Shown: in pieces, positions 26,251 through 34,854 of the stretch
Position numbering within the stretch: the stretch's first letter is position 1
How the letters are laid out: each line of letters starts with the position of its first letter
Source of the DNA: JBHENC01 sp051000345
GTDB lineage: Bacteria > Acidobacteriota > Blastocatellia > Pyrinomonadales > Pyrinomonadaceae
Direction of reading: 5' to 3'
Length of the DNA stretch: 55,893 nucleotides
NCBI GenBank assembly: GCA_051000345.1
Contig: JBPCOJ010000094.1
Span: 1-55,893, forward strand
Position numbers and translations under genes: made by a program
Notes under the pieces: model-generated
Seen by the model: the letters and a program-made list of their open reading frames with translations, nothing else
Databases searched by the model: none
What the model was told of the DNA's origin: nothing

Positions 26251-27459
26251 GTGAGCACTACTGAAAGAGATTTGATTGTCGGCGGGCAAGCAGTTATCGA
26301 AGGCGTGATGATGCGCACGCCGAACGCATACGCCGTCGCCGTGCGCAAGGCTGACGGCACGATTGTCAACATCGCCGCCGTGCTTCCGAAGTGGAGCGAC
26401 AAATACCCTTTGTTGAAGCTGCCGATTTTGCGCGGCAGCGCAGTGCTCGTTCAATCTATGGGCTTGGGCATCAAAGCTCTGAACTACTCCGCGAGCGAAG
26501 CATTCAGTGAAGCCGAAACAGCCGAAGCAAAAGAAATGGCAGTCAATCTTTCGCCCGCAGTGATCGAAGGCGAAGCGGACTTCGCGGGCATCACGGGAGC
26601 AATGCCCGGTTTTATTCCTGTGCCGACGCAAAAGAACGCAAAAGATGAATTGAAAAAGGGCGCAACGGCAGGCGCGGCGAGTTCGATTGTGATTGCATTG
26701 TTCTTTAACTTGCTGCTCTTCATCGTCGCGCCGCTGCTATTAACGAACGCCATCTTTATCGGCATGAATTGGGCGCAGCCCGCAAATTCCGCGCAAGCAG
26801 CGAACATGAGCGCAACACAGACGAGTGCCGCAGGTTCAACTGTTGCCGCCGCGAACAACGAATCAAATGCGAATGAGGCTTGGTACACACGCACGACGAA
26901 AAGCGTCGGTAGTCTTTTGCGTCCCGTGCGTCCGTCCGTCTCCTTTAATCTCGTTGACGGTTTAATCCGCATGTCTTTCTTTCTCATTATGATCTTCAGT
27001 TTTTCGCTCGTTAAAGACATACGCCGCGTCTTTGAATATCACGGCGCGGAACATAAAACAGTTTTTATGTGGGAAGCCAAACTTCCCTTGACAGTCCCGA
27101 ATGCGCGCATACAGCCGCGCCAGCATCCGCGCTGCGGCACGAGTTTTCTCATGCTCGTGATGTTCGTCTCCATCATTCTCTTTTCAATCATCAAGTTCGA
27201 TTCACTCGTTTACAACATGCTCGTCCGCATCGCGCTCGTGCCGCTCGTCGCTGGCATTTCTTATGAAATCATCCGTGTGTCGGCGAGAAAAGAAGGCGGC
27301 GTCTTTTTCAAATTAATCACGCTGCCCGGCATGTGGCTGCAAAACATCACGACCAAAGAGCCGGACGACAGCCAACTCGAAGTCGCCATCGAAGCGCTCA
27401 AGGAATCCTTAAAGCTCGAGCCGCAACCGCAAGGTACGGAAGCCGCAGTGCTCGCGTAA
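26251..27459 (+). CDS. DUF1385 family membrane protein
   Basis: 402 residues starting at GTG 26251, with AAAGGA about ten bases upstream. The start VGGQAVIEGVMMRTPN is the family hallmark; EYHGAEHKTVFMWEAK and QPRQHPRCGTSF follow in the second half. Four or so membrane helices (about 150-172, 220-245, 290-315, 320-340). An Ala/Ser/Asn-rich insert at about 180-210 is not typical. Function is unknown in the whole family, although it commonly sits next to rpmE and prfA. Confidence 0.9.
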   Translation: MSTTERDLIVGGQAVIEGVMMRTPNAYAVAVRKADGTIVNIAAVLPKWSDKYPLLKLPILRGSAVLVQSMGLGIKALNYSASEAFSEAETAEAKEMAVNLSPAVIEGEADFAGITGAMPGFIPVPTQKNAKDELKKGATAGAASSIVIALFFNLLLFIVAPLLLTNAIFIGMNWAQPANSAQAANMSATQTSAAGSTVAAANNESNANEAWYTRTTKSVGSLLRPVRPSVSFNLVDGLIRMSFFLIMIFSFSLVKDIRRVFEYHGAEHKTVFMWEAKLPLTVPNARIQPRQHPRCGTSFLMLVMFVSIILFSIIKFDSLVYNMLVRIALVPLVAGISYEIIRVSARKEGGVFFKLITLPGMWLQNITTKEPDDSQLEVAIEALKESLKLEPQPQGTEAAVLA

Positions 27460-27464
27460 AATTT

Positions 27465-28541
27465 ATGCTGGATAAATTAGAACAAATCGAAGCGCGTTAT
27501 CAGTCTTTGACGAACGAGCTTTCCACGCCGGAGCTTTTATCGGATCAAACGGCTTACACAAAGGCGACGAAGCAACATCGTAGCCTCGGCGAAATCGTCG
27601 AAAAATATCGTCAATGGAAAACGCTGCACGAAGAACTAGCGGGCGCGCGTGATCTTTACGAAACTGCCGACGACGAAGAAATGCGCGAGATGGCGCGCCT
27701 CGAAATCGAATCGTTGCGTGCGCAGGAAGAACAGCGCGAAGCGGATTTGCGCTTGCTCCTTATCCCGACTGATCCGAACGACGAAAAAAACGTCATACTC
27801 GAAATTCGCGCCGGAACGGGCGGCGACGAAGCCACGCTCTTTGCCGCCGAAATGCTGCGCATGTACCAGCGTTATGCCGAACGCCAACACTGGCGCATGG
27901 AAATTCTCGATGCTTCGGATTCAGGCGTCGGCGGCTTTAAGGAAGCCGTCGCGCTCATCGAAGGCGACAAAGTTTATTCCAAGCTCAAGCACGAATCCGG
28001 CACACACCGCGTCCAGCGCGTTCCGCAAACAGAAGCGAGCGGGCGCATACACACATCCGCCATCACCGTCGCCGTGCTGCCCGAAGCAGAAGAAGTTGAC
28101 GTGAAAATAGACCAGAAGGATTTACGCATAGACACTTTTTGTTCTTCGGGGCCGGGCGGCCAATCCGTCAACACGACCTACAGCGCCGTGCGCATCACGC
28201 ATCTCCCGACGAACACAGTCGTCTCGATGCAGGACGAGAAATCGCAAATCAAAAACCGCGAAAAAGCGATGCGGGTTCTGCGCGCGCGCCTTCAGGAATT
28301 AGAAGAACAAAAGCAGCACGACGCAGTTGCAAGCGAGCGCCGCACGATGGTCGGCAGCGGTGATCGCTCCGAAAAAATCCGTACCTATAACTTCAAAGAT
28401 AATCGCGTCACAGACCACCGCATCGGCCTCACCGTTCACCAACTCGATCTCGTCATGGAAGGCGCGCTCGATGAATTTATCAGCGCCCTCGTCGCACACT
28501 ATCAAGCCGAAAAACTAAAAACCGAAACCGTCGCAGCCTAA
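27465..28541 (+). CDS. prfA: Peptide chain release factor 1
   Basis: 358 residues from the ATG at 27465, five bases after the DUF1385 stop; the frame is open further upstream but that part overlaps the previous gene and has no similarity. Releases chains at UAA and UAG. GGQ is at 231-233 (SSGPGGQSVN), where the Gln is normally methylated by PrmC. The stop-codon reading tripeptide PxT is PQT in RVPQTEASGRIHTSA. prmC, the common partner gene, is not next to it. Confidence 0.96.
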   Translation: MLDKLEQIEARYQSLTNELSTPELLSDQTAYTKATKQHRSLGEIVEKYRQWKTLHEELAGARDLYETADDEEMREMARLEIESLRAQEEQREADLRLLLIPTDPNDEKNVILEIRAGTGGDEATLFAAEMLRMYQRYAERQHWRMEILDASDSGVGGFKEAVALIEGDKVYSKLKHESGTHRVQRVPQTEASGRIHTSAITVAVLPEAEEVDVKIDQKDLRIDTFCSSGPGGQSVNTTYSAVRITHLPTNTVVSMQDEKSQIKNREKAMRVLRARLQELEEQKQHDAVASERRTMVGSGDRSEKIRTYNFKDNRVTDHRIGLTVHQLDLVMEGALDEFISALVAHYQAEKLKTETVAA

Positions 28542-28546
28542 TCAAG

Positions 28547-28634
28547 TTGCGATATGCGATTGCGGATTTGGGATTGCATAAGGATCGAAGCTTCTTCTGA
28601 TTTCAAATCGTAAATCCGCAATCGCATATCGCAA
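28547..28634. repeat. Heptamer-repeat hairpin element 3
   Basis: A perfect 23-bp inverted repeat, arms 28547-28569 and 28612-28634. The arms break into 7-bp steps: GCGATAT, GCGATTG, CGGATTT, GGGATTG, then the complements. It fills the gap between prfA and the phosphatase gene. It could act as a terminator-like barrier, but no T-run follows. Confidence 0.8.
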
Positions 28635-28642
28635 ATACAAAG

Positions 28643-29275
28643 ATGTCTGACATGACGCGCGTTCTTCTCATACGGCACGGACAATCGCAGGGCAATGCCG
28701 AAGGGCGCTTTGGCGGGCATACGCAGACGCCGCTATCCGCGCTCGGACACGACCAAGCGGAAGCCACCGCCCACGCGCTATCAAACGAAACTTTCCAAGC
28801 CATCTATGCGAGCGATTTATTGCGCGCGGTTCAGACAGCCGAACCGCTGGCGCGTCTCACCGGATTGCAGATCAATCAAAGGAATGCCTTCCGTGAAAGA
28901 AGCGTCGGCGTAATGGAAGGCTTGACGTTCGAGGAAGCGGCGTCAGCGCACGCCGAGCAATATGCCGCGCTGCTTCGACGCGATTTCGAGCATATTATTC
29001 TCGGCGGCGAAAGCTACCGGCAAATGCTTGACCGCGCGTCGAAGGAACTCGATGAAGCGATTGAGCGGCACAGAGGCGGGCGCATCGCCGTCTTTTCTCA
29101 CACCGGAACCATTTGCATTCTCGCGTTGCACCTAATGGGTGCGCTCGATGCTCCCGCGCTTCGTCCCGTCTGGATCGCAACCGCCAACTGCGGCATCATG
29201 CGCTTCGATCTTCGCGCAGACGGCTACGTCCGCGTGCTTGCCGTTAATGACACGCGTCACCTCATCGGAGTTTAG
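28643..29275 (+). CDS. Histidine phosphatase (phosphoglycerate-mutase-like)
   Basis: 210 residues. LIRHGQSQGNAEGRFGG holds catalytic Arg11 and His12; the proton donor Glu lies in FRERSVGVMEG, and the second His in FSHTGTICIL. The branch includes phosphatases such as CobC and PhoE, and the substrate cannot be told. The start used is Met1 in MSDMTRVLLI; Met4 is an alternative. The next gene starts three bases after its stop, with a GGAG inside this gene's end, so they are probably cotranscribed. Confidence 0.9.
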   Translation: MSDMTRVLLIRHGQSQGNAEGRFGGHTQTPLSALGHDQAEATAHALSNETFQAIYASDLLRAVQTAEPLARLTGLQINQRNAFRERSVGVMEGLTFEEAASAHAEQYAALLRRDFEHIILGGESYRQMLDRASKELDEAIERHRGGRIAVFSHTGTICILALHLMGALDAPALRPVWIATANCGIMRFDLRADGYVRVLAVNDTRHLIGV

Positions 29276-29278
29276 GCA

Positions 29279-30139
29279 ATGAACAAACCGCATCCATGCG
29301 CCGACTGCGGCAATAAAATTCCACCATCGGCGGAGCGTTGCCCGCATTGCGCGAGGCCGGGTCTTTTTCCAAATGTCCGCGCCGCAAAAGAGTCTGACGA
29401 GCGCACGGCGCTGGACGAACGCTATCAGTCAGAAATGACAAAGGCAGCCAAATATAGCGCCGCCGATGAAGCTTCTCTAAGAGACTTTGAAACGGCGATG
29501 GCAAACTCGCAGGCGATAATTGCCCGCCCTGCCAAAGATGTATTGCGGCTTGCGACGAATGACAATGAGATTTATGCTACCTATTATCAACAAATCGAGG
29601 GCGGGCTAAAGCTTCCTGCCGGTGATGAATGGGACATACTTCGCGGACTCGCCGATAGAGCGCTCTTTCCCGGTTACGAGAAAGATATCAGATTCGCGGC
29701 GCTCTCTTTAGACGGGATCGGCCTCTCTAATTACGGTGAATGCTCGATAACTTTGCGCGATGATCTGATTGCATATCGCGCTTCCGTATTTGAAGAAAAC
29801 TCGACTGTTTTCATGAAGACGCACCACATCACAATCTGGAAGGCGACGGAACTGCCACAGGGTTATCGCGCAACGTGGGACGAGCGTGGTAAGCTTTGCG
29901 TCGCTAAATTATCTGGAAAGATTGACGCGACTACTAAATCCGGTGAATACTCCGCTTTGTTGTTGCAACAAGGCGCAACCAGCGAAGACGATGAATTCGT
30001 CGAAGTGCATATCTGGGGGCCGATGACCGTTCGGACAATAGAGCGCGTTATATTCACACCCACGAAACGCTCCGGGCGGGAAGTTGTTCTCAAAACCCTC
30101 AAGATCAAACTCAAGGAAGCCGACGTTAAGGTAAGCTGA
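29279..30139 (+). CDS. Zinc-ribbon protein of unknown function, coupled to a TPR gene
   Basis: 286 residues. An N-terminal zinc ribbon has Cys7, Cys10, Cys21 and Cys24 (CADCGNKIPPSAERCPHC). Residues 30-100 are helical and charged. Residues about 120-285 look like a beta-rich domain (AALSLDGIGLSNYGECSITLR in parts, then HITIWKATELPQGYRATW). I do not recognise the family. Its TGA and the next gene's ATG share one base (TGATG), so the two proteins are made together and may form a complex. Confidence 0.8.
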   Translation: MNKPHPCADCGNKIPPSAERCPHCARPGLFPNVRAAKESDERTALDERYQSEMTKAAKYSAADEASLRDFETAMANSQAIIARPAKDVLRLATNDNEIYATYYQQIEGGLKLPAGDEWDILRGLADRALFPGYEKDIRFAALSLDGIGLSNYGECSITLRDDLIAYRASVFEENSTVFMKTHHITIWKATELPQGYRATWDERGKLCVAKLSGKIDATTKSGEYSALLLQQGATSEDDEFVEVHIWGPMTVRTIERVIFTPTKRSGREVVLKTLKIKLKEADVKVS

Positions 30140-32253
30140 TGGACGCCGTAATCTCTGGACAAGCAGGCAAGGCTTTATTGCTGAACGGGAATTCGTTGCT
30201 GTCGTTTGACATGAGCGATCCGGCTACGCTTGTTCCCAGACAGCAGGCGGACGTGCGTTTCCTTTTCGGCGAAGCCGGAGACTTGCGCATTCTCGAAAAC
30301 ACGACTCACGAAGCCGTAACACGGGAACTCCGGCGCGCCTGCGATTGCGACGACGCGCTGGATTTGACCTTAATCAGCTTTGACCCGGAACTTCCCGCCG
30401 AGATTAGAAGAGAAGCGATAGAAGAACTCGAAGCATTGCTGGCAGATGGTTACGTCGGTGAACATCTGGAATATATTTTGTATGGGCGACCGCTTCCGGC
30501 AAGCGCCGACCTCGCGGGCGCATTGAATCATTGCGGCGAAACTAACGCGGCAAAAACTCAAGCGATGTTGCGACGCCTCACGGGTCGCCAAGTTGAAGTA
30601 CGGGAAGTCAGCGCGGCGTGGGATGCGATTGCCGCAGATATGTTCGGCGGGTATGAAGAACGCGCGGAGTTTCAACGCGTCGCCGTCCGCGAAGGGCTTT
30701 TCCGCGCCCTCGTCATGGCGCGTGAAGCGCAGGCGACATCGACATTCCTCATCAACGCCGGACTCAATGCTTCCATCATAGTGCTGAAAAACCACCGGCA
30801 GGTTTTGCAACAATGGATCGCCCCATTCCGGCAATCGAATGAACTCCGGGCGATAGCGCACGAAACCGAGGAGCCATCAACGGCGGAGTCTCGAACAAAG
30901 GAACAACGAGGACGGCGCAAGCGCATAGACCGCAACGCTGTATTACGAAAAGTCAACACCCAGAAAGCGCTTATTATCGAAACGATGCAACGTTATGACC
31001 TTGCGCGTGTAGGCAAACTCGTAGAAGAGCTTGTTGATTATCAATTAGAAAACGGCGAGGCGATCCATGCGGCAAAATCCCTGTGTGACTTGGCGTTTGA
31101 GGCTAAGACGTTAGGTCTTTATTCTCTGCAATTGGAGTTAGCAAAGCGAAGCACCGACGTGAAGCCTGATGATGCTTGGTCTTGGACACAATACGGTGAT
31201 GCCTTCCTCAAGATGCAACGACCGGCTGAAGCATTGAACGCTTACGAGCAGGCGGAAGCATTCGGCGCAGGCGCTGTTGCCAAGAACGGGCGTGCCGAAG
31301 TATTGAAATCGCTTGGTCGGCTTGATGATGCGCTTAAGGCTTACGATGCGATTATTGCCAGCTATCCAAGAGATGTTTTTGCCAAAACAGGACGTGCCGA
31401 AGTGCTCAAGTCGCTTGGTCGGCTTGGTGATGCGCTTAAGGCTTACGATGTGGTTATTGAAGAGTATCCTGATAATGTTGTTGCCAAAACAGGACGCGCC
31501 GATGTATTGAAATCGCTTGGTCGGCTTGGTGATGCGCTTAAGGCTTACGATGCGATTATTGAAGAGTATCCAGATGATGTTGTTGCCAAAACAGGACGTG
31601 CCGATGTATTGAAATTGCTTGGTCGGCTTGATGATTCGCTTGAGGCTTACAACGATGTCATTAGTAATTATCCCCAAGACTCTATTGCCAGGAATGCGAG
31701 AAGTTGCGTTCTCGCAGCTTTGCGCCGTTACGATGAAGCTCTTGAGAATTTGCCAAATGAGAATCCAACCATGCTTCAGGATTGGATCGGTTATCACATT
31801 CGCGGAATGATTTTGTTACGCACGGGCGAGACGGATGAAGCTGTTCGGATATTCGAGCACGGCGTTCAGAACAATCCGTTTCTTCTCAATATAGAATATT
31901 TCCGCACGGCGTTGACCATTGCCTTGCTGCGCCAGCGCGAATTTATACCGGCAAGTAAGATGCTGGACGAAGTCACGTCTCCGTTGCTGCAACCGCAGGC
32001 GAACGTTTTGCGGCTTCATGCGTTTGGCGCGCTTGGAGATATTGACCGCGCCATCGCAGCTTATCAAAGTCTGGCAAGCAGCCCGCCGCTTTTCGCGGGT
32101 GAATTAATCGAGGAACTAAATCGTCAATACATCTCGGACGAAGCGCCGTGCCGCGATGAGGAATGGATTTCTAATCAGGAAATCGACCTTCTTCTTTTAA
32201 CGGCAAATGAACAGGTGATGATCTCCTCTTCGTTTTCGGCTCTCGGTTACTGA
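30139..32253 (+). CDS. Large TPR-repeat protein with unrecognised N-terminal domain
   Basis: 704 residues. Residues 1-260 form a mixed domain I do not recognise (LLLNGNSLLSFDMSDP at the front). A basic linker (RGRRKRIDR) follows at about 265-275. From about 280 to 690 it is all helical repeats; residues about 380-520 are four near-identical 34-residue TPRs of the type GRAEVLKSLGRLDDALKAY followed by DAII-YP. No signal peptide or membrane helix is seen, so it is cytoplasmic. TPRs suggest partner binding, most simply the zinc-ribbon protein made just before it. Confidence 0.85.
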   Translation: MDAVISGQAGKALLLNGNSLLSFDMSDPATLVPRQQADVRFLFGEAGDLRILENTTHEAVTRELRRACDCDDALDLTLISFDPELPAEIRREAIEELEALLADGYVGEHLEYILYGRPLPASADLAGALNHCGETNAAKTQAMLRRLTGRQVEVREVSAAWDAIAADMFGGYEERAEFQRVAVREGLFRALVMAREAQATSTFLINAGLNASIIVLKNHRQVLQQWIAPFRQSNELRAIAHETEEPSTAESRTKEQRGRRKRIDRNAVLRKVNTQKALIIETMQRYDLARVGKLVEELVDYQLENGEAIHAAKSLCDLAFEAKTLGLYSLQLELAKRSTDVKPDDAWSWTQYGDAFLKMQRPAEALNAYEQAEAFGAGAVAKNGRAEVLKSLGRLDDALKAYDAIIASYPRDVFAKTGRAEVLKSLGRLGDALKAYDVVIEEYPDNVVAKTGRADVLKSLGRLGDALKAYDAIIEEYPDDVVAKTGRADVLKLLGRLDDSLEAYNDVISNYPQDSIARNARSCVLAALRRYDEALENLPNENPTMLQDWIGYHIRGMILLRTGETDEAVRIFEHGVQNNPFLLNIEYFRTALTIALLRQREFIPASKMLDEVTSPLLQPQANVLRLHAFGALGDIDRAIAAYQSLASSPPLFAGELIEELNRQYISDEAPCRDEEWISNQEIDLLLLTANEQVMISSSFSALGY
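31279..31686 (+). repeat. Four tandem 102-bp coding repeats
   Basis: Units start at 31279, 31381, 31483 and 31585, each exactly 102 bp (34 codons). The central two are nearly identical in DNA, including synonymous positions, which points to recent unit duplication. The TPR count may vary between strains. Confidence 0.9.
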
Positions 32254-32349
32254 TGTTTCGCTGTTTAGAGTAAGATAAAAGCGTTCTTTAACCACCTCGC
32301 CGCGTTCTTCAGTGCGGCGATACAACACCGGAATCAGGGAGAAACGAAA

Positions 32350-32556
32350 ATGTCTGTCGCACGTGTTACCGAAATCAGTTCGACCTCGACCAAGAGTTTC
32401 GAGGATGCTATTCAACAAGGGCTTGCCCGCGCCAACAAAACACTTCGCAATGTGAAAAGCGCGTGGATCAAAGAACAAACCGTCGAGATCAACGGCGGCA
32501 AAGCTTCCGGCTACAGAGTCAACATGATGATCACTTTTGTACTGGATGACGAATAG
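32350..32556 (+). CDS. Dodecin-family flavin-binding protein
   Basis: 68 residues, the normal length. The dodecin pattern is clear: VTEISSTSTKSFEDAIQQGL, then RANKTLRNVKSAWIKEQ and the ending VTFVLDD-like MITFVLDDE. The Trp in SAWIKEQ is at the site that stacks on flavin. Dodecins form 12-subunit shells storing riboflavin or FMN, sometimes CoA. GGGAGAAACG lies just before the ATG. A terminator follows. Confidence 0.93.
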   Translation: MSVARVTEISSTSTKSFEDAIQQGLARANKTLRNVKSAWIKEQTVEINGGKASGYRVNMMITFVLDDE

Positions 32557-32603
32557 CAGAGCGAAGTAAAAGCACCGCGAACCGCCTGCGCTTCACAAAA
32601 ATT

Positions 32604-32635
32604 AAAGGCCGCCTGAATATCACGGGCGGCCTTTT
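32604..32635. terminator. Bidirectional intrinsic terminator between dodecin and nuoB genes
   Basis: AAAGGCCGCC at 32604-32613 pairs with GGCGGCCTTT at 32625-32634 around an 11-base loop. T-rich on both strands, so it can serve the dodecin gene and the converging nuoB. Confidence 0.88.
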
Positions 32636-32675
32636 CCATTATACAAAGCGGCGTTATGTATGCGCGACCTTCCGG

Positions 32676-33314
32676 TTATTCAATCGCATTTGAAACAACG
32701 TCTGCGGCTTCTCTATCGAGCGGCGAAATTTCTTCCAATTCATCTTCTCCTAATTGCCGCTGGCGATGCACCGTCCCGTCCGATTCAAAAATATAAGCCG
32801 AAGGCGATTCGCGCATGATGATGTCCTGCAAGCGCATTAGTCCATACAGCAAGGCTTCCGGGCGCGGCGGGCAACCCGGAATGTAAACGTCAACGGGAAG
32901 GATTCGATCCACGCCCTGCATCGTCGAATAGGAATCGAACGGGCCGCCCGTCGAAGCGCACGCGCCCATCGCAATCACCCATTTCGGCTCCGGCATTTGA
33001 TCGTAAACACGGCGCACCACAGGCCCCATCTTCAGCGTCACAGTTCCCGCCACGATTATCAAATCGCTCTGGCGCGGTGAAGGCCGAAACACGCCCGCGC
33101 CGAAGCGGTCAATATCGAAACGCCCCGCGCCCGTCGCAATCATCTCAATCGCGCAACACGCCAACCCGAACGTCAAAGGCCACAACGCGGACTTGCGCGC
33201 CCAATTCACCACAGGCGCTGCCGCATCCATCGCCTTCGCCCCGACTGTTCGCCGCAACCCGTTGAAAATCGCATCGACAGTCGTCAGCAAAATTCCTTCT
33301 TGATGTTCAGCCAT
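32676..33314 (-). CDS. nuoB: NADH-quinone oxidoreductase subunit B
   Basis: 212 residues. Ligands of the N2 cluster are Cys53, Cys54 (GLACCAIEM), Cys119 (GACAS) and Cys148 (PGCPP). It passes electrons to quinone together with NuoD. An acidic C-terminal extension of about 35 residues follows the core. nuoA is 67 bases upstream, separated by heptamer hairpin element 4; nuoC is not downstream but beyond a 7-kb plus-strand block. Confidence 0.96.
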   Translation of the reverse strand: MAEHQEGILLTTVDAIFNGLRRTVGAKAMDAAAPVVNWARKSALWPLTFGLACCAIEMIATGAGRFDIDRFGAGVFRPSPRQSDLIIVAGTVTLKMGPVVRRVYDQMPEPKWVIAMGACASTGGPFDSYSTMQGVDRILPVDVYIPGCPPRPEALLYGLMRLQDIIMRESPSAYIFESDGTVHRQRQLGEDELEEISPLDREAADVVSNAIE

Positions 33315-33320
33315 GAGCAG

Positions 33321-33376
33321 TTTTGAGTTTTCAGTTTTCGGTTTTCAGATGAGCAGCGACTCAAAACTGAAAACTG
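33321..33376. repeat. Heptamer-repeat hairpin element 4
   Basis: TTTTGAG, TTTTCAG, TTTTCGG, TTTTCAG at 33321-33348, then the complements CTCAAAA, CTGAAAA, CTG at 33360-33376. It fills the nuoA-nuoB gap. The 7-bp step matches the other elements but the unit sequence is different. Confidence 0.8.
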
Positions 33377-33381
33377 TCTTT

Positions 33382-33807
33382 TCACGCCCATTCGAGCGCG
33401 CCTTTGCGCCATGCGTAATAGTAGCCGACGACGAGTATGCCGATGAAGACGAACATTTCTACCAGCGCAAATTTGGTAAACGAGAAATCGTCGCCCATGA
33501 AAATGATCGCCCACGGCAGCAGGAATATCGTCTCGACATCGAAAATCAAAAACAGCATCGCAACGATGTAGTAGCGCACGGTGAAGCGTTCATGCGCGTT
33601 TGTTTGCGGATCAATGCCGCACTCGTAAGGGCGCGCTTTCGCTTTCGTGTAAATCATCGGGCGCAAAAATCTGCCGAGCACGATGGGCAGCACCGGAAAG
33701 ACGATTGCGAACATGAAGAAGATCATTACCGGCCAGTAAGCAGTAACGGGACTGCCGATGCTATCCGTCGTCGCCGTATTAATCGCCTGTAAAAGAATCC
33801 GATTCAT
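33382..33807 (-). CDS. nuoA: NADH-quinone oxidoreductase subunit A
   Basis: 141 residues with three membrane helices (about 24-46, 82-104, 110-132). The family signature RPYECGIDP with the loop Cys, and LFLIFDVETIFLLPWA with conserved Asp and Glu, are intact. Its ATG overlaps the mogA-like stop by four bases, so nuoA appears to be cotranscribed with a molybdopterin gene. Confidence 0.96.
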   Translation of the reverse strand: MNRILLQAINTATTDSIGSPVTAYWPVMIFFMFAIVFPVLPIVLGRFLRPMIYTKAKARPYECGIDPQTNAHERFTVRYYIVAMLFLIFDVETIFLLPWAIIFMGDDFSFTKFALVEMFVFIGILVVGYYYAWRKGALEWA

Positions 33808-34313
33808 TGAACGGCTTCCTTCGCTTCATCGTGCGATTTTCCGGCGAGCAGTGCGATGGCGTGCGGCAGAACGTCTTTGATGACCGCAAAACTTTCGCGC
33901 ACCGCTTTGGGCGAGCCGGGAAAATTGATTATCAAAGCATCGGAGCGTATGCCGCAAACGCCGCGCGAAAGCATCGCCGTCCGTGTCTGCTTGAGAGTTT
34001 CAAGGCGCATTGCTTCCGAGAGTCCCGGCGCTTCTCTTTCGATGACGGCGCGCGTCGCTTCCGGCGTATTATCGCGCGGCGAAAAACCCGTCCCGCCTGT
34101 CGTCACAATCAAATTAACATCCGGTTGATCCGCATACATACGCAGCTTATCGGTGAGCAATTCGAGATCGTCCGGCAGAATCTCCGTCGCGATTATTTCA
34201 GCCTTCATCGCCGACAATAATTCGACAAGCGCCGCGCCCGACAAATCCTCTTGTTCGCCGCGTGCACAACGGTCGCTGGATGTAATCACTACCGCGCGGA
34301 TTGTTTCAGCCAT
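33804..34313 (-). CDS. MogA/MoaB-like molybdopterin adenylyltransferase
   Basis: 169 residues from the ATG at 34313, which has AGAGG seven bases upstream; a GTG six bases earlier is less likely. The MPT-binding fold shows VVITSSDRCARGEQEDLSG (split), IVTTGGTGFSPRDNTPEAT and the NFPGSPKAV end. It adenylates molybdopterin before molybdenum insertion. MoaB and MogA cannot be separated from sequence alone. It sits directly upstream of nuoA and seven bases after the CoA-binding gene. Confidence 0.88.
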   Translation of the reverse strand: MAETIRAVVITSSDRCARGEQEDLSGAALVELLSAMKAEIIATEILPDDLELLTDKLRMYADQPDVNLIVTTGGTGFSPRDNTPEATRAVIEREAPGLSEAMRLETLKQTRTAMLSRGVCGIRSDALIINFPGSPKAVRESFAVIKDVLPHAIALLAGKSHDEAKEAVQ

Positions 34314-34326
34314 TCGCACGCCTCTT

Positions 34327-34734
34327 TCATTTATACCGCATGTGATCCTTCAGCCAGCAGCGATCCATCACGACGAGAAGTCCGGCATCATGTGCGCGCT
34401 GTGCCGCCGCTTCATCAATGACGCCTTCCTGTAGCCAGACGGCTTTTGCGCCGAGCTTTATCGCTTCGTCAACCACCGCGCCCGCTTCATCGGATTTGCG
34501 GAACACGTTAACGAGTCCAACTTCGCCCGGCACATCTGCAAGCGACGCATAGGACTTTTCGCCGAAGACTTCCGCTTCGCGCGGATTAACGGGAAGCACT
34601 TTGTAGCCCTGCCGCTTCATATATCCGGCGACGCTGTTTGACGGGCGCGAAGGATTCGACGAAAGTCCGACAACGGTAATCGTGCGACATTCATCGAAAA
34701 TCTTTTTGATTGTTTCGGCGCTATTAATTTCCAT
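34327..34734 (-). CDS. CoA-binding protein, YccU-like
   Basis: 135 residues, one Rossmann CoA-binding domain. TITVVGLSSNPSRPSNSVAGY (split about 18-38), GYKVLPVNP and KAVWLQEGV are the family hallmarks. Function in bacteria is not settled. It heads a small group with mogA-like and nuoA-nuoB, after heptamer element 5. Confidence 0.9.
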   Translation of the reverse strand: MEINSAETIKKIFDECRTITVVGLSSNPSRPSNSVAGYMKRQGYKVLPVNPREAEVFGEKSYASLADVPGEVGLVNVFRKSDEAGAVVDEAIKLGAKAVWLQEGVIDEAAAQRAHDAGLLVVMDRCWLKDHMRYK

Positions 34735-34770
34735 CTGAAAAGTCTCCTTGAAAAACGAATGATGAAAACA

Positions 34771-34848
34771 GATGTCAGATGTTAGATGCTGGATGTTAGT
34801 TTAATTATAAAGCTCCTCACTAACATCTAACATCTAGCATCTAATATC
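34771..34848. repeat. Heptamer-repeat hairpin element 5
   Basis: GATGTCA, GATGTTA, GATGCTG, GATGTTA at 34771-34798 and the complements TAACATC, TAACATC, TAGCATC, TAATATC at 34821-34848. It lies between carB and the CoA-binding gene. Both arms have four 7-bp units. Confidence 0.82.
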
Positions 34849-34854
34849 TATTTC

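Noticed and set aside
27333..27464. N-terminal extension of release factor 1
   Set aside because: The open frame overlaps the end of the DUF1385 gene and has no RF1 similarity; the ATG at 27465 gives the normal length.
31138..31797. 219-codon minus frame with internal repeats
   Set aside because: It mirrors the TPR repeat DNA on the other strand; the plus-strand protein explains it fully.
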